DNA of 64,000 nucleotides from JAFGBI01 sp964454025. Lineage in GTDB: Bacteria > Myxococcota_A > Polyangia > Polyangiales > Polyangiaceae. Within the stretch, counting starts at the first letter, position 1; each line of letters starts with the position of its first letter. The position numbers and the translations under genes are program-made. Shown piece by piece: positions 32,957 through 41,596 of this stretch. The notes under the pieces were generated by a model. That model saw only the letters and a program-made list of their open reading frames with translations, did not search any database and had not been told where the DNA came from. The stretch covers positions 1 through 64,000 of the forward strand of contig CAYVRP010000011.1 in assembly GCA_964454025.1 (NCBI GenBank). Reading direction: 5' to 3'.

Positions 32957-34326
32957 GGTACCTCCCGGGGCGCGAGCGTGGCCGCGGCGGGGGATGGCGA
33001 CGGCGCCGGGGCGGCCGGCCCGGCGCGCCGCCGCCGCAGGCCGTGGCGCTCCACGTAGACGAACGCCACCGTGCGATAGGCGAGGTGGGCGAGCTTCGTG
33101 TACGGCAGCACCAGCAGCAGCGTCACGACCGAAACCAGATGTACCAGGTAGGCCAGGTGTCGCGTGGGCTCCATCCGGGCGAAATGGAGCGCCTCGGTCA
33201 CGAACCCGGTGAGCGCGACCGTGAGCAGCAGCGCCAGCAGCAACCAGTCGCCGTAGGTGCCCGACGGCGCCGAGCGCGGGCGGCTCGGCGCGGCGGTCTG
33301 GCCGCCGGGGAACCACCGCGCGGGGCGACCCCAGCGCTCCACGGCCATGGTGACACAGCCGAGCACGAGCGCGGCGCCGGCGAGGTTCGCCAGGATCTTC
33401 CACGGATCGGTGAGCCCCAGCGGGTACACGAGCCCGGTGCGCAGCGGGCTGTACCGCGCCGTCACCACCCAGAGATCCACCAGGACGAGCCCCAGCATCC
33501 CGTACAAGACGAGCGAGTGCCCCACCCTGCGCCCCCGCTCCGTCTGGCAGCGCCCGAAGTCCTCGTGCCAGGCGACGCGACCGAGCGCGAGGCGGAGGCT
33601 CCTCCCCCAGCTGGGGGGCGCCCGCGTTTGGCCGCCGGAGCGGTTGGCCCGGACCAGCGCCCGCCAGTACCGCGCCGCGCCGAGCCCGAGCAAGGCGCCG
33701 TCGAGCAGGAGCAGCGTCGCGAAGAGCACGCCGAGCAGGCCGTGGGGGAGCCGCGGGGAGAAGGGGATCACGATGCGGGGTCCCGCGTCGGGGAGCCCCG
33801 TGCCCGCGAGCTCCGCCGCGGTGGCCCCGGCCGCCTCCCAACCCCACGCGGCCGCCGCGAGCAGCGCGGCCGCGCCGACGACGAGCCCGACGAGCCCCCC
33901 CGGCCTCGCCGCCCAGCGGGCGAGCCCCCGCGGCCAGGAGTAGTGGCTCACGCCCTCCTGGCGCAGCGCCGCCATGACGTCGCCGGGGCGGGCGTCGCGC
34001 GGGCAGCGCCCGGTGCAGTCGTGGCACTCGTGGCAGAGCCAGAGATCCACGTCGACGAGCAGCCGATCGGCCAGCCCCCACTGCGCCCAGCGCATCTCCT
34101 TGCGGGGGAAGGGCGCGTCTTCGGGGGTGAGCTCGCAGACCGCGGAGCAGGTCGCGCACTGCATGCACTGGCGCAGGGCGTCGCCGCCGCCGTCGAGCAG
34201 GCGCCGGACGAGCGCGCGGTCCGGCGCCAGGCGGGTGGCGCGGCGCCGAGTCCTCGGGGCGCGATCGCGGGGCCCGGACCCGGTCGCCGTGTTCGCCCCG
34301 TCTGCGGTAGCGTCTCCGCGGATCAT
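32926..34326 (-). CDS. qmoC: QmoC, HdrC-cytochrome b fusion subunit of the Qmo complex
   Basis: A 466-residue protein. The N-terminal part has two HdrC-like clusters, CMQCATCSAVC near 55-65 and CHECHDCTGRCP near 100-110. The C-terminal part has about six membrane helices with NarI-type heme b His residues (HEDFGRCQTERGRRVGHSLVLYG; LHFARMEPTRHLAYLVHLVSVV). The QmoABC complex transfers menaquinol electrons to AprBA for APS reduction. The ATG overlaps the stop of qmoB by one base (TGATG). Its 3' end overlaps the dsrJ-like gene by 31 bases. The Ala/Pro-rich C-terminal tail after the last helix is likely disordered. Confidence 0.93.
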   Translation of the reverse strand: MIRGDATADGANTATGSGPRDRAPRTRRRATRLAPDRALVRRLLDGGGDALRQCMQCATCSAVCELTPEDAPFPRKEMRWAQWGLADRLLVDVDLWLCHECHDCTGRCPRDARPGDVMAALRQEGVSHYSWPRGLARWAARPGGLVGLVVGAAALLAAAAWGWEAAGATAAELAGTGLPDAGPRIVIPFSPRLPHGLLGVLFATLLLLDGALLGLGAARYWRALVRANRSGGQTRAPPSWGRSLRLALGRVAWHEDFGRCQTERGRRVGHSLVLYGMLGLVLVDLWVVTARYSPLRTGLVYPLGLTDPWKILANLAGAALVLGCVTMAVERWGRPARWFPGGQTAAPSRPRSAPSGTYGDWLLLALLLTVALTGFVTEALHFARMEPTRHLAYLVHLVSVVTLLLVLPYTKLAHLAYRTVAFVYVERHGLRRRRAGPAAPAPSPSPAAATLAPREVPCPRAATAAP

Positions 34327-36566
34327 CACACGTCCTTGAAGGGGTTCAGGCCGATCTCCTGGATGCGCTGCACGAAGGCGTCGATACGACCGCCGAGCGT
34401 CGAGTAGTCGGTGATGGTGACGTACTCGATACGCACCCGCTCGTCCTCGAGCGCGAGCTGCGTCAGCTTCTGCTTGACGTTCTCGCTGCGCGTCGTCATC
34501 AGCTCGCTGCCGCGCAGGTAGTGACACTGGGTGTCGTCGCCGGGGACGCAACCCAGCAAGAGCACTCCGTCGTATCCGCGCGCCATGGCGTCGGCGATCC
34601 AGATGACGTTGACCGAGCCGAGGCAGCGGACCGGGATCACGCGGACGTAGGCGCTGTAGCGGTGGCGGTGGAACCCCGCGAGCTCCAGCGCCGGGTAGGC
34701 GTCGTTCTCGCAGGCCAGCACCAGGATCCGCGGGCTCTCCTCGAACTCGTCCGGGATCGGCACCGACTTGACCAGGTTCGAGACGACGTCGATGCCGTAG
34801 TCCGGGAAGGAGATGATCCGCTCCGGACAGGCGCCCAGGCAGATCCCGCAGCGGCGACAGCGGGTCGGATGGAGCTTGGGCGTGCCGCGCTCGTCCTCGT
34901 CGAGGGTGCCGAACGGGCACTCCTCGGTGCACCGCTTGCACTGGGTGCAGCGCTGGAGGTTGAACGAGGGCGGCGCCGGGTCGCCCCAGCGCGGGTGCAG
35001 GGCCAGCCCCGCGGCGGCATGCTCGATGGCCTGGATCGCCTTCAGGGCGGCGCCCTCGCCGTCGATGCGGCAGGCCTCCAGATCGTTCGGCGCGCGCACG
35101 GCCCCGGCCGCGTAGATCCCCGTGCGGCGCGTCTCGTACGGGAAGCAGATGAAATGGGAGTCGGGGAAGCCGTAGCGGTCGAGCGGGAGGTCCGGCCCCT
35201 GGCGGTAGCCGAGGCCGAGCGTGCCGGAGTCGGCGATGACCTCGAGGCGGCGGACCGTCTCCTCGGCGGCGATTTGGCCCGGATCCCCGCGGGCGAGCGC
35301 GGCGCGCGCGTCCGCGAGCTCCCGCAGGGCGTCGTTGTCCGAGGCGCGGGGAACCATCCCCACCGCGAGCACGACCAGCTCGGCCTCGAGCGCGACGTCG
35401 TCGCCGAGGAGCCCGCCCTTCACCGCCACCGATAGCCGGCCCTCCCGGGTGAGCGCCACCGCGCTGACCTCGCCCTTGGTGAAGAAGAGGAGCGGATCCT
35501 CCTGCGCGCGGCGGTAGAAGGCCTCGTGCAGGCCCGGGGTGCGCAGGTCTCGAGCGACCACGTACGCTTCGCAGTCGCCGTCGAGCTCTCGCGCCCAGAG
35601 CGCCTGCTTCAGCGCGGTGCGGCAGCAGACGGTGGAGCAGTAGGGCAGGTGGTCCGGGTCCCGCGAGCCCGCGCAGAGGAGGAACGCGATCCGGCGCGCG
35701 CGCTGGCCGGCGGAGGGGCGGCGGAGCCGGCCCGCGGCCAGCATCGGCTCGAGCTCCTGGCTGGTCACCACGTCGGGCGACTTGCCGTAGCCGAGGTGGG
35801 CCAGCCGGGTCGCGTCGTACGGGACGTAGCCGGTCGCCTGCACGACGGCGCCGGCCCGGAGCTCGTGCGGCCCCGTCGGGGTGCGGAGCGTCACCGTGAA
35901 CCGCCCGGGCTCGCCCGTGATGCGCTCGACGGTGGTCCCCTTGTGGACGGTGACCAGGGGCTCCGCCCCCAGCTCGGCGAGGAGCGTCTCGAGGGGGCTG
36001 TCCTCGAGCTCGCGATACGGGGGCACGCTCGGGGGCAACCGCCGCGTCAGGCGGAGCCACCCGCCCAGCGCCGGTTCCCGCTCCACCAGCGCTACCCGGT
36101 AGCCGGCCTTCGCCGCGACGAGCGCGGCGGCGATCCCGGTCGCGCCGCCGCCGACCACGAGCACGCAGCGCTCGACCTCGAACCCCTGGGGCACGGCTGG
36201 CGTCGACCTCAGCGCCCGGATGAGCCCCATGCGCAGCGTGTCCGCGGCGAGCGCCTGCGTCTCGGCGTGACCCGGCTCGTGGCTGTAGACCACCAGCTCG
36301 CGCAGGGGGACGCGCTCGACCGGGCAGGTCACGTCCGCCGTCGGGAGCGGCGTGAAGCGCGCCGAGCAGGCGCCGAGGACGATCGTGGACGGCGCGGCGC
36401 GCGCGCAGTCGCGGAGGGCCCGCGCGCCCGCTGCGTCGCAGAGGCAGGGGACCGTCTGCGCGCTGCCGACGCCCGGGTAGTCGGCGCAGAGCCGCGTCAG
36501 CGCGGCGAGGTCGAGCGCCGACCCGAGCTCGCACCCCGCGCACAGGAGCACCGCCGCCTGGCTCAT
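34326..36566 (-). CDS. qmoB: QmoB, HdrA-like flavoprotein with MvhD-type domain
   Basis: A 746-residue cytoplasmic protein. An FAD fold (VLVVGGGATGIAAALVAAKAG) starts near residue 137, HdrA-type FAD and cluster motifs follow (LCAGSRDPDHLPYCSTVCC), then a double ferredoxin domain (CTQCKRCTEECPFG, CRRCGICLGACPE). The last ~140 residues are MvhD-like (ACENDAYPALELAGF, VIPVRCLGSVNV, LLLGCVPGDDTQCHY). This matches full-length QmoB. It overlaps qmoA by four bases (ATGA). QmoB with QmoA links AprBA to the membrane subunit QmoC. The N-terminal ~130 residues form a first MvhD-like segment (LLCAGCELGSAL, VPCLCDAAGARAL), as is known for longer family members. Confidence 0.94.
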   Translation of the reverse strand: MSQAAVLLCAGCELGSALDLAALTRLCADYPGVGSAQTVPCLCDAAGARALRDCARAAPSTIVLGACSARFTPLPTADVTCPVERVPLRELVVYSHEPGHAETQALAADTLRMGLIRALRSTPAVPQGFEVERCVLVVGGGATGIAAALVAAKAGYRVALVEREPALGGWLRLTRRLPPSVPPYRELEDSPLETLLAELGAEPLVTVHKGTTVERITGEPGRFTVTLRTPTGPHELRAGAVVQATGYVPYDATRLAHLGYGKSPDVVTSQELEPMLAAGRLRRPSAGQRARRIAFLLCAGSRDPDHLPYCSTVCCRTALKQALWARELDGDCEAYVVARDLRTPGLHEAFYRRAQEDPLLFFTKGEVSAVALTREGRLSVAVKGGLLGDDVALEAELVVLAVGMVPRASDNDALRELADARAALARGDPGQIAAEETVRRLEVIADSGTLGLGYRQGPDLPLDRYGFPDSHFICFPYETRRTGIYAAGAVRAPNDLEACRIDGEGAALKAIQAIEHAAAGLALHPRWGDPAPPSFNLQRCTQCKRCTEECPFGTLDEDERGTPKLHPTRCRRCGICLGACPERIISFPDYGIDVVSNLVKSVPIPDEFEESPRILVLACENDAYPALELAGFHRHRYSAYVRVIPVRCLGSVNVIWIADAMARGYDGVLLLGCVPGDDTQCHYLRGSELMTTRSENVKQKLTQLALEDERVRIEYVTITDYSTLGGRIDAFVQRIQEIGLNPFKDV

Positions 36567-37882
36567 GACGCACCTCGCGGCGCGGGGTCGCCCGCCGCGC
36601 GCGGCGCCCGCGCGAGCGCCCGGGCGACGGCGGCGGTAGCGTCGCGGACGGCCGTGGCGACGTCCATGGGTTGCCGTGCGCAGCCCGCGACGTACTGCCC
36701 CGCGCCGATCCGAGGAGGCTGCGCCGAAGCCAAGAAGCCGTTCACGTCCCGCGAGAGCTGCTGGAACGCGGGGGTGTCGCTCCGCGACGGGGTCATCCCC
36801 GTCGCGAGGACCACCAGGTCGACGGCCGTCGCGGCGAGCTGGCCGCTGGAGAGGTCCTCGACGACGACCACCGGCGATGCCCCCGACACGTCAACCCGGG
36901 CGACCTTCCCGGGCACGAAGCGGAGCCGCTCGTCCGCGGCGGTGGCGGCGAGGAAGCGCTCGGCGTTCCCGGTGGCGCGGCGGTCGATGAAGTGGATGGC
37001 GATCTCCACCTCCGGGTGCGCCGCGCGCAGGTACCGGGCCTGCTTGGCCGAGGCGAGGCAGCAGACGCCCGAGCAGTACTCGAGGTGGCCCGCGTCCCGC
37101 GAGCCCGCGCACTGCACGAAGGCGACGCGCCGCGGCGCGCGCCCGTCGGAGGGGCAGACGATGCGCCCGCCGGTCGGCCCCTGGGGCGACGCGAGGCGCT
37201 CGAGCATCAGGCCGGTGACGACGTCGGGGTGCGCCCCGAAGCCGAGGTCGGTGAGCGCGCTCGCGTCGTATGGATCCCAGCCGGTGGCCCAGATCACCGC
37301 CGTCGCCTCGAGCTCCAGCTCGCGGTCGCCCATGCCGAGATCGATGGCCCCGTACGGGCAGGCCGCGACGCACCGCGCGCAGCCGGGCTCGCACGCATCG
37401 CGCTCGATCGCGAACCGAGCGGGGAACGCCGCGGCGTGGGGCAGGGCGATGGCCTTCGCGGTGCTCAGCCCGAGGTCGAAGGGGCGCGGGCGCAGCACCG
37501 GGCAAGCGTCGGTGCAGGCGCCGCACGCGGTGCACCGCTCGGTCACGAAGCGCGGCCGCTGTCGCAGTCGCGCCCGGAGCCGCCCGTCGCGGGTCGGCTC
37601 GCCTCGCTCCACCTCGGTCGAGGTGAGCCAGGCGAGGCCCCGCCCCGCGCGCAGGCGCCGCAGGTTGATCTCGAGCCCACAGAGCGGGGGGCAGAGCTTG
37701 GGGAAGTACTGGTGGAGCTGGGCGACCCGCCCGCCGAGGTGAGCCGCGCGCTCGACGAGCACGACGCCGAACCCCGCCTCGGCGCCCTCGATCGCCGCCG
37801 ACAGCCCGGCGATGCCCCCGCCGACGACGAGGAGCCGTCCGCGGGGGCCTCGGGGGAGCTCGAGCGGGTCCCGATCGTTCAT
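36563..37882 (-). CDS. qmoA: QmoA, HdrA-like flavoprotein
   Basis: A 439-residue cytoplasmic protein with an N-terminal FAD motif (LLVVGGGIAGLSAAIEGAEAG), the HdrA-type HQYFPKLCPPLCGLEINLRR, a ferredoxin domain (CTACGACTDACPV; CEPGCARCVAACPYG) and the LEYCSGVCCLASAKQARYLR segment. It is the smallest Hdr-like flavoprotein subunit of QmoABC. Its ATG overlaps the aprA stop by four bases, so AprA and QmoA are made from one coupled message, fitting their direct functional interaction. Length is as expected. Confidence 0.94.
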   Translation of the reverse strand: MNDRDPLELPRGPRGRLLVVGGGIAGLSAAIEGAEAGFGVVLVERAAHLGGRVAQLHQYFPKLCPPLCGLEINLRRLRAGRGLAWLTSTEVERGEPTRDGRLRARLRQRPRFVTERCTACGACTDACPVLRPRPFDLGLSTAKAIALPHAAAFPARFAIERDACEPGCARCVAACPYGAIDLGMGDRELELEATAVIWATGWDPYDASALTDLGFGAHPDVVTGLMLERLASPQGPTGGRIVCPSDGRAPRRVAFVQCAGSRDAGHLEYCSGVCCLASAKQARYLRAAHPEVEIAIHFIDRRATGNAERFLAATAADERLRFVPGKVARVDVSGASPVVVVEDLSSGQLAATAVDLVVLATGMTPSRSDTPAFQQLSRDVNGFLASAQPPRIGAGQYVAGCARQPMDVATAVRDATAAVARALARAPRAAGDPAPRGAS

Positions 37883-39783
37883 CCGCCGTTGCCGCTCGTG
37901 ATGTATTTCACGGGGCGCTTGATCATCGACCACTCGTTCTTGGCCTGGTCGTACCGGCAGTTGCAGAACGCCAGCCAGTTGTCCTGATCGAGGGTCGGCT
38001 TGTCGGCGCGCAGGTAGTACCCCGGCCAGCGCGTCTCCTCGCGGAAGAGCACCGAGCGGACGTGGGCCTCGGCCTGGTGCAGGCGGTGCACGTTCTCCCA
38101 GCAGCGCATCAGCTCGTTGAGGTCGCTGGCCGCCAGGCACCGCGCGTCCTCGCGCAGGAGCGCGAGCTGCTCGAGGCCGACCTCGAGCTGGCGGGCGCTG
38201 GTGGCGAGCTGGCAGGACACGCCGCCGGCGTACTCGTCCATGATCTTCTGCAGCCGGTGCATGAAGTGTTTGGGCCGGAGGTACTTCGGGTTCAGATCGG
38301 GGTCGGTGGTGGCGCCCGAGTGCTCGCGGAAGGTGGCGAGCGGCTGCAGGATCTGGCTGGTGAGCTCGGCGACCCGCGCGTCGGACACCTGGGCCTTGCC
38401 GCCCTCCTGCTGGATGAACGCGACCGCGGCCTTGCCGGCGATGCGGCCCTCGGTGAAGGAGCCGGACGAGAACTTGTGGCTCGACGCCCCGCTCGCGTCG
38501 CCCGCGGCGAAGAGCCCGGGTACCGTGGTCATGTTGGTGTGTCCCCAGCAGTACTCGCCGCGGGTGGCGGCGGTCTGCAGGTCCTCGGCGCCGGACACCC
38601 AGGCGCCGGAGGCGCCGGAGTGCGAACCGATGAAGTACGGCTCGCAGGCCATGATCTCCGACGGCTTCTTCTCGGGCTCGACGTTGGTGGCGGCCCAGAG
38701 CAGCGCCTGGGCGATGGTCATGTCGAGGAAGTCCTCCCACGCCTCGGACTCGAGCTCCTTCAGCTTGCGCTGCGCCGCCTTGGGGTCGGGGGCCTGCTCG
38801 CTGATCCGCCGGATCGCCTCCTCCGTGCGCATCTTGATGGGACCCTTGCCCTTCATGATGTCCAGCATCATGAGCCAGTTGCGGAGGTTCGCCGGTGTCG
38901 GCTTGGCGCGGCCGTAGGGACCCCACTTGTCGAGCTCGGCGTCGTTGGTCTTCATGTAGTCCTCGCCGAGCGCGTTGGTCGCGATCGACTTGAACAGCAG
39001 GAACCAGGCGCCGACCGGGCCGTAGGCGTCCTTGAACCGCACGGGCACGAAGCGCACCTCCTGGCAGGTCATCTCGGCGCCCGCGTAGAGGGTGAAGAAC
39101 GCGCTCCCGGCCGAGTTGAACGGCGGGTACCAGGAGCGGCCGAGGCCCTCGCCGGTCGAGCGTGGCCGGAAGACGTGGACGGCGCCTCCCATCGCGACCA
39201 GCGTCGCCTTCGCCTTGAAGACGTAGACCGTGTTCTCGCGGACGCTGAAGCCGATGGCGCCGACGCAGCGGTCCCCCTCCATCAGCGGGTGGGTGATGAA
39301 GACGCGCTCGAGGTACTGGCCCCCGGCCTCGGCGAGCGCCTTCTTGGCGGCCTCGGCGACGATCACCTTGTACGACTCGCCGTTGATCATGACCTGCCAG
39401 CGCCCCTCGTGGACGTAGCGGCCCTGGTCGTTCTTCCAGATGGGCAGGCCCCACTTCTCGAACAGGTGCACGGTGCCGTCGACGTGGCGCGCGATGTTGG
39501 CGACCAGGTCCTCGCGCGTGATCCCCATCAGGTCGTTCCGGACGTAGTCCACGTAATCGCGCAGGGTGTTGTCGCCGCTCGAGTGGTCGAGGTAGAGGTT
39601 GATCGCGGACAGGCCCATCGCCACGGCGCCGGAGCGATCCATGGCCGCCTTGTCCACCAGCGTGATCTTGAGGCCGTGCTGCTTGGCCCAGTAGGCGGCC
39701 TCCACCGCGGCGCCGCAGGCGGCCATGCCGCCACCGCAGATCAGCAGGTCGGTATCGACGACGACGGTCTTGAAGTTCGCCAT
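37879..39783 (-). CDS. aprA: Adenylylsulfate (APS) reductase subunit alpha
   Basis: A 634-residue FAD subunit of AprBA, which interconverts APS and sulfite plus AMP in the cytoplasm. It has the FAD fold (LLICGGGMAACGAAVEAAYWAK), DRSGAVAMGLSAINLYL, NLRNWLMMLDIMKGKGP, the EPYFIGSHSGASGAWV active-site region and C-terminal WPGYYLRADKP / CNCRYD segments. These are complete and typical. ATG at 39783 is used; an in-frame GTG two codons earlier overlaps the aprB stop. Preceded by aprB and coupled to qmoA. No sat gene is visible nearby. Confidence 0.97.
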   Translation of the reverse strand: MANFKTVVVDTDLLICGGGMAACGAAVEAAYWAKQHGLKITLVDKAAMDRSGAVAMGLSAINLYLDHSSGDNTLRDYVDYVRNDLMGITREDLVANIARHVDGTVHLFEKWGLPIWKNDQGRYVHEGRWQVMINGESYKVIVAEAAKKALAEAGGQYLERVFITHPLMEGDRCVGAIGFSVRENTVYVFKAKATLVAMGGAVHVFRPRSTGEGLGRSWYPPFNSAGSAFFTLYAGAEMTCQEVRFVPVRFKDAYGPVGAWFLLFKSIATNALGEDYMKTNDAELDKWGPYGRAKPTPANLRNWLMMLDIMKGKGPIKMRTEEAIRRISEQAPDPKAAQRKLKELESEAWEDFLDMTIAQALLWAATNVEPEKKPSEIMACEPYFIGSHSGASGAWVSGAEDLQTAATRGEYCWGHTNMTTVPGLFAAGDASGASSHKFSSGSFTEGRIAGKAAVAFIQQEGGKAQVSDARVAELTSQILQPLATFREHSGATTDPDLNPKYLRPKHFMHRLQKIMDEYAGGVSCQLATSARQLEVGLEQLALLREDARCLAASDLNELMRCWENVHRLHQAEAHVRSVLFREETRWPGYYLRADKPTLDQDNWLAFCNCRYDQAKNEWSMIKRPVKYITSGNGG

Positions 39784-39785
39784 GA

Positions 39786-40277
39786 TCACCGCGCCTCCGT
39801 GCCCGCGGCGTCGAGCTGCGGGAGGGTGGGGTGCCGGACGGGGCCGGTCGGGGTGTCGAGCCCGGAGGGCTCACCCATCAGCAGCGGGCTCCGGAGGTCG
39901 GTGGTGGCCGTGGGGGCGTGGCCGAAGGGCTCGACCTGGCCCTCGGCGACGTCGCGCCGGATCGGGAAGCGGAAGCGCTTGGGCTTGATCGAGGGGTCGC
40001 GGAACTGCACCGTCCAGAGGATGCTGTCCGTGCTGCGCAGGGGACTCACCGTCGCGCCCAGGGGGACGAAGTCGGAGTAGCCGCGCACCTCGATGGCCTG
40101 GGTAGGGCAGATCTTCACGCAGTTGAAGCACTCCCAGCACATGCTGGGATCGCGGTTGTAGGCCTTGGAGATCTCGGGGTTGAGGGTCATGAGATCGTTC
40201 GGACAGATGTACTGGCAGGCGGTCCTGTCGAGCGCCTTGCATCCGTCGCACTTGCTCGCGATGACGTAGCTGGGCAT
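39786..40277 (-). CDS. aprB: APS reductase subunit beta, two-cluster ferredoxin
   Basis: A 163-residue protein. The N-terminal ferredoxin part has CDGCKALDRTACQYICP and CWECFNCVKICPTQAIEVRGY, holding two [4Fe-4S] clusters of very different potential. The C-terminal tail wraps around AprA in known structures and here reads FRFPIRRDVAEGQVEPFGH. The tail end (LDTPTGPVRHPTLPQLDAAG) is longer than in typical AprB of about 150 residues. GGAGGA stands five bases before the ATG. A 94-base gap separates it from the dsrP-like gene, large enough for an internal promoter. Confidence 0.97.
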   Translation of the reverse strand: MPSYVIASKCDGCKALDRTACQYICPNDLMTLNPEISKAYNRDPSMCWECFNCVKICPTQAIEVRGYSDFVPLGATVSPLRSTDSILWTVQFRDPSIKPKRFRFPIRRDVAEGQVEPFGHAPTATTDLRSPLLMGEPSGLDTPTGPVRHPTLPQLDAAGTEAR

Positions 40278-40371
40278 GGGTCCTCCGGAGGATGGGGCGC
40301 ACGTCGGCGCCGGGAGGGGTTGGGGGTAAGGAGCGAATCGGACAGGTTCGTGTCGGGTCGGCGTCGGGGGA

Positions 40372-41592
40372 TCAGCCGGCGGTCGCGCCGGTCGCCAGCA
40401 ACGGTCCGGCCGCCGCGGAGGCGGTGGCGGACGTCTCGGCCGCCGCGGTCGTCGCGCGCGTGCGGGCCAGGACCAGCTGCAGGAGGGCGAGGAAGAGCAG
40501 GGCGCCCCCCGCGTGGATGCCGAGGGCGACCGTGACCTCGATCGCGCTCGGGGCGTAGGTGACGTCGGCGCCGAGCGCCGAGGGCGCGAAGCCCGAGGGG
40601 ACGAAGACGAGGCCCTTCTCCAGATAGACCGCGAGGACGACGGCGCCGCACGCCAGGTCGAGCAGGCGCGGGCGCCTCCGGAGCGCGGGCCAGAGCAGTA
40701 CCCCCAGGGCCAGCGCCGCGAGCCCGGTCGACGTCAGCATCATCGCCGCGGGACCCGCGGCGTGCGCGGCTGGCAGGTAGAGGTGACGGACGTGGGCCGC
40801 CCCCCCGGGGAGCCCGGAGTACAGGCTCGTGAAGGTCTCGAGCCCGGAGAAGAGCAGCGTGCCCGCGAGCGTGTAGGTCAGGATGCCGGCCAGGCGCGCC
40901 AGCGCCGTCGGGGGGACGGGGAGCGCGCCGGTGGCGTCGAGCGCGCGCGCCAGCAGGAGCAGGAGGGCCGAGCCGGAGGCGAACGCCGTCGCCAGGAACT
41001 TGGGGGCGAGGATCGCCGTCATCCAGCCGCCGCGGGCCACCAGGCCCGCGTAGAGCAGCGCGGTGACCACGTGGATCCCGATGGCGAGCGGGATGGACCC
41101 GAGGACGAGCCAGCGCGGCGCGTGCTCCCGCTCGCCCGGTCGGGCCAGGAGCGAACCGGCGAGCACCGCGCTGCAGGCGAAGAGGTAGCCGGAGAGCGTC
41201 AGGACGTCCCAGAACATCAGGGAGGTGGGCGACGGGTGGAGCAGGACGAAGAGGACGCGCTCCGGGCGCCCCAGGTCCACCAGCACGAACGTGAAGGCTT
41301 CGAGGAGCGCCACCACCGAGAGCGCTTCGCCCAAGAGCACCAGCTCCGCGCCGTCGCGGCGGCCGTGGACGTGGCGGGGCAGGACGACCAGCACGGAGGA
41401 GGCGGCGACGCCGACGAGGAAGGTGAACTGGGAGATGTACAGACCCCACGGGACGGCCCGCGACAGCCCCGTCACGCCGAGCCCGTGGCGGACCTGCGTC
41501 GCGTAGGCGGCGGCGCCGAGGAGGAGCGCGGCCGCCAGCCCGGCGACGGCGCCGCGCTGGAGGAGGCCGAATCTTGCCGAGCCCTGCCGCAT
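40372..41592 (-). CDS. DsrP-like NrfD-family membrane subunit linked to apr-qmo
   Basis: A 406-residue polytopic protein with ten or so helices. Family segments include SRAVPWGLYISQFTFLVGVA, HPSPTSLMFWDVLTLSGYLF, PKFLATAFASGSALLLLLAR and EKGLVFVPSGFAPSALGADV; the latter is the quinone-pocket loop of NrfD/DsrP-type proteins. It begins four bases after the dsrO-like gene. It is not a close copy of DsrP at 15944-17149. Together with the dsrO-like gene it should form a periplasmic-FeS/membrane module exchanging electrons with menaquinol. The Ala/Thr-rich C-terminal tail is probably disordered. Confidence 0.87.
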   Translation of the reverse strand: MRQGSARFGLLQRGAVAGLAAALLLGAAAYATQVRHGLGVTGLSRAVPWGLYISQFTFLVGVAASSVLVVLPRHVHGRRDGAELVLLGEALSVVALLEAFTFVLVDLGRPERVLFVLLHPSPTSLMFWDVLTLSGYLFACSAVLAGSLLARPGEREHAPRWLVLGSIPLAIGIHVVTALLYAGLVARGGWMTAILAPKFLATAFASGSALLLLLARALDATGALPVPPTALARLAGILTYTLAGTLLFSGLETFTSLYSGLPGGAAHVRHLYLPAAHAAGPAAMMLTSTGLAALALGVLLWPALRRRPRLLDLACGAVVLAVYLEKGLVFVPSGFAPSALGADVTYAPSAIEVTVALGIHAGGALLFLALLQLVLARTRATTAAAETSATASAAAGPLLATGATAG

Positions 41593-41596
41593 GAGC

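Noticed and set aside
32926..39874. Very long minus-strand open frames extending far beyond qmoC and qmoA (1215 and 1103 codons)
   Set aside because: The extra N-terminal parts overlap qmoA/qmoB or aprA in another frame and are Arg/Ala/Pro-rich, as expected for frame shadows in GC-rich DNA.
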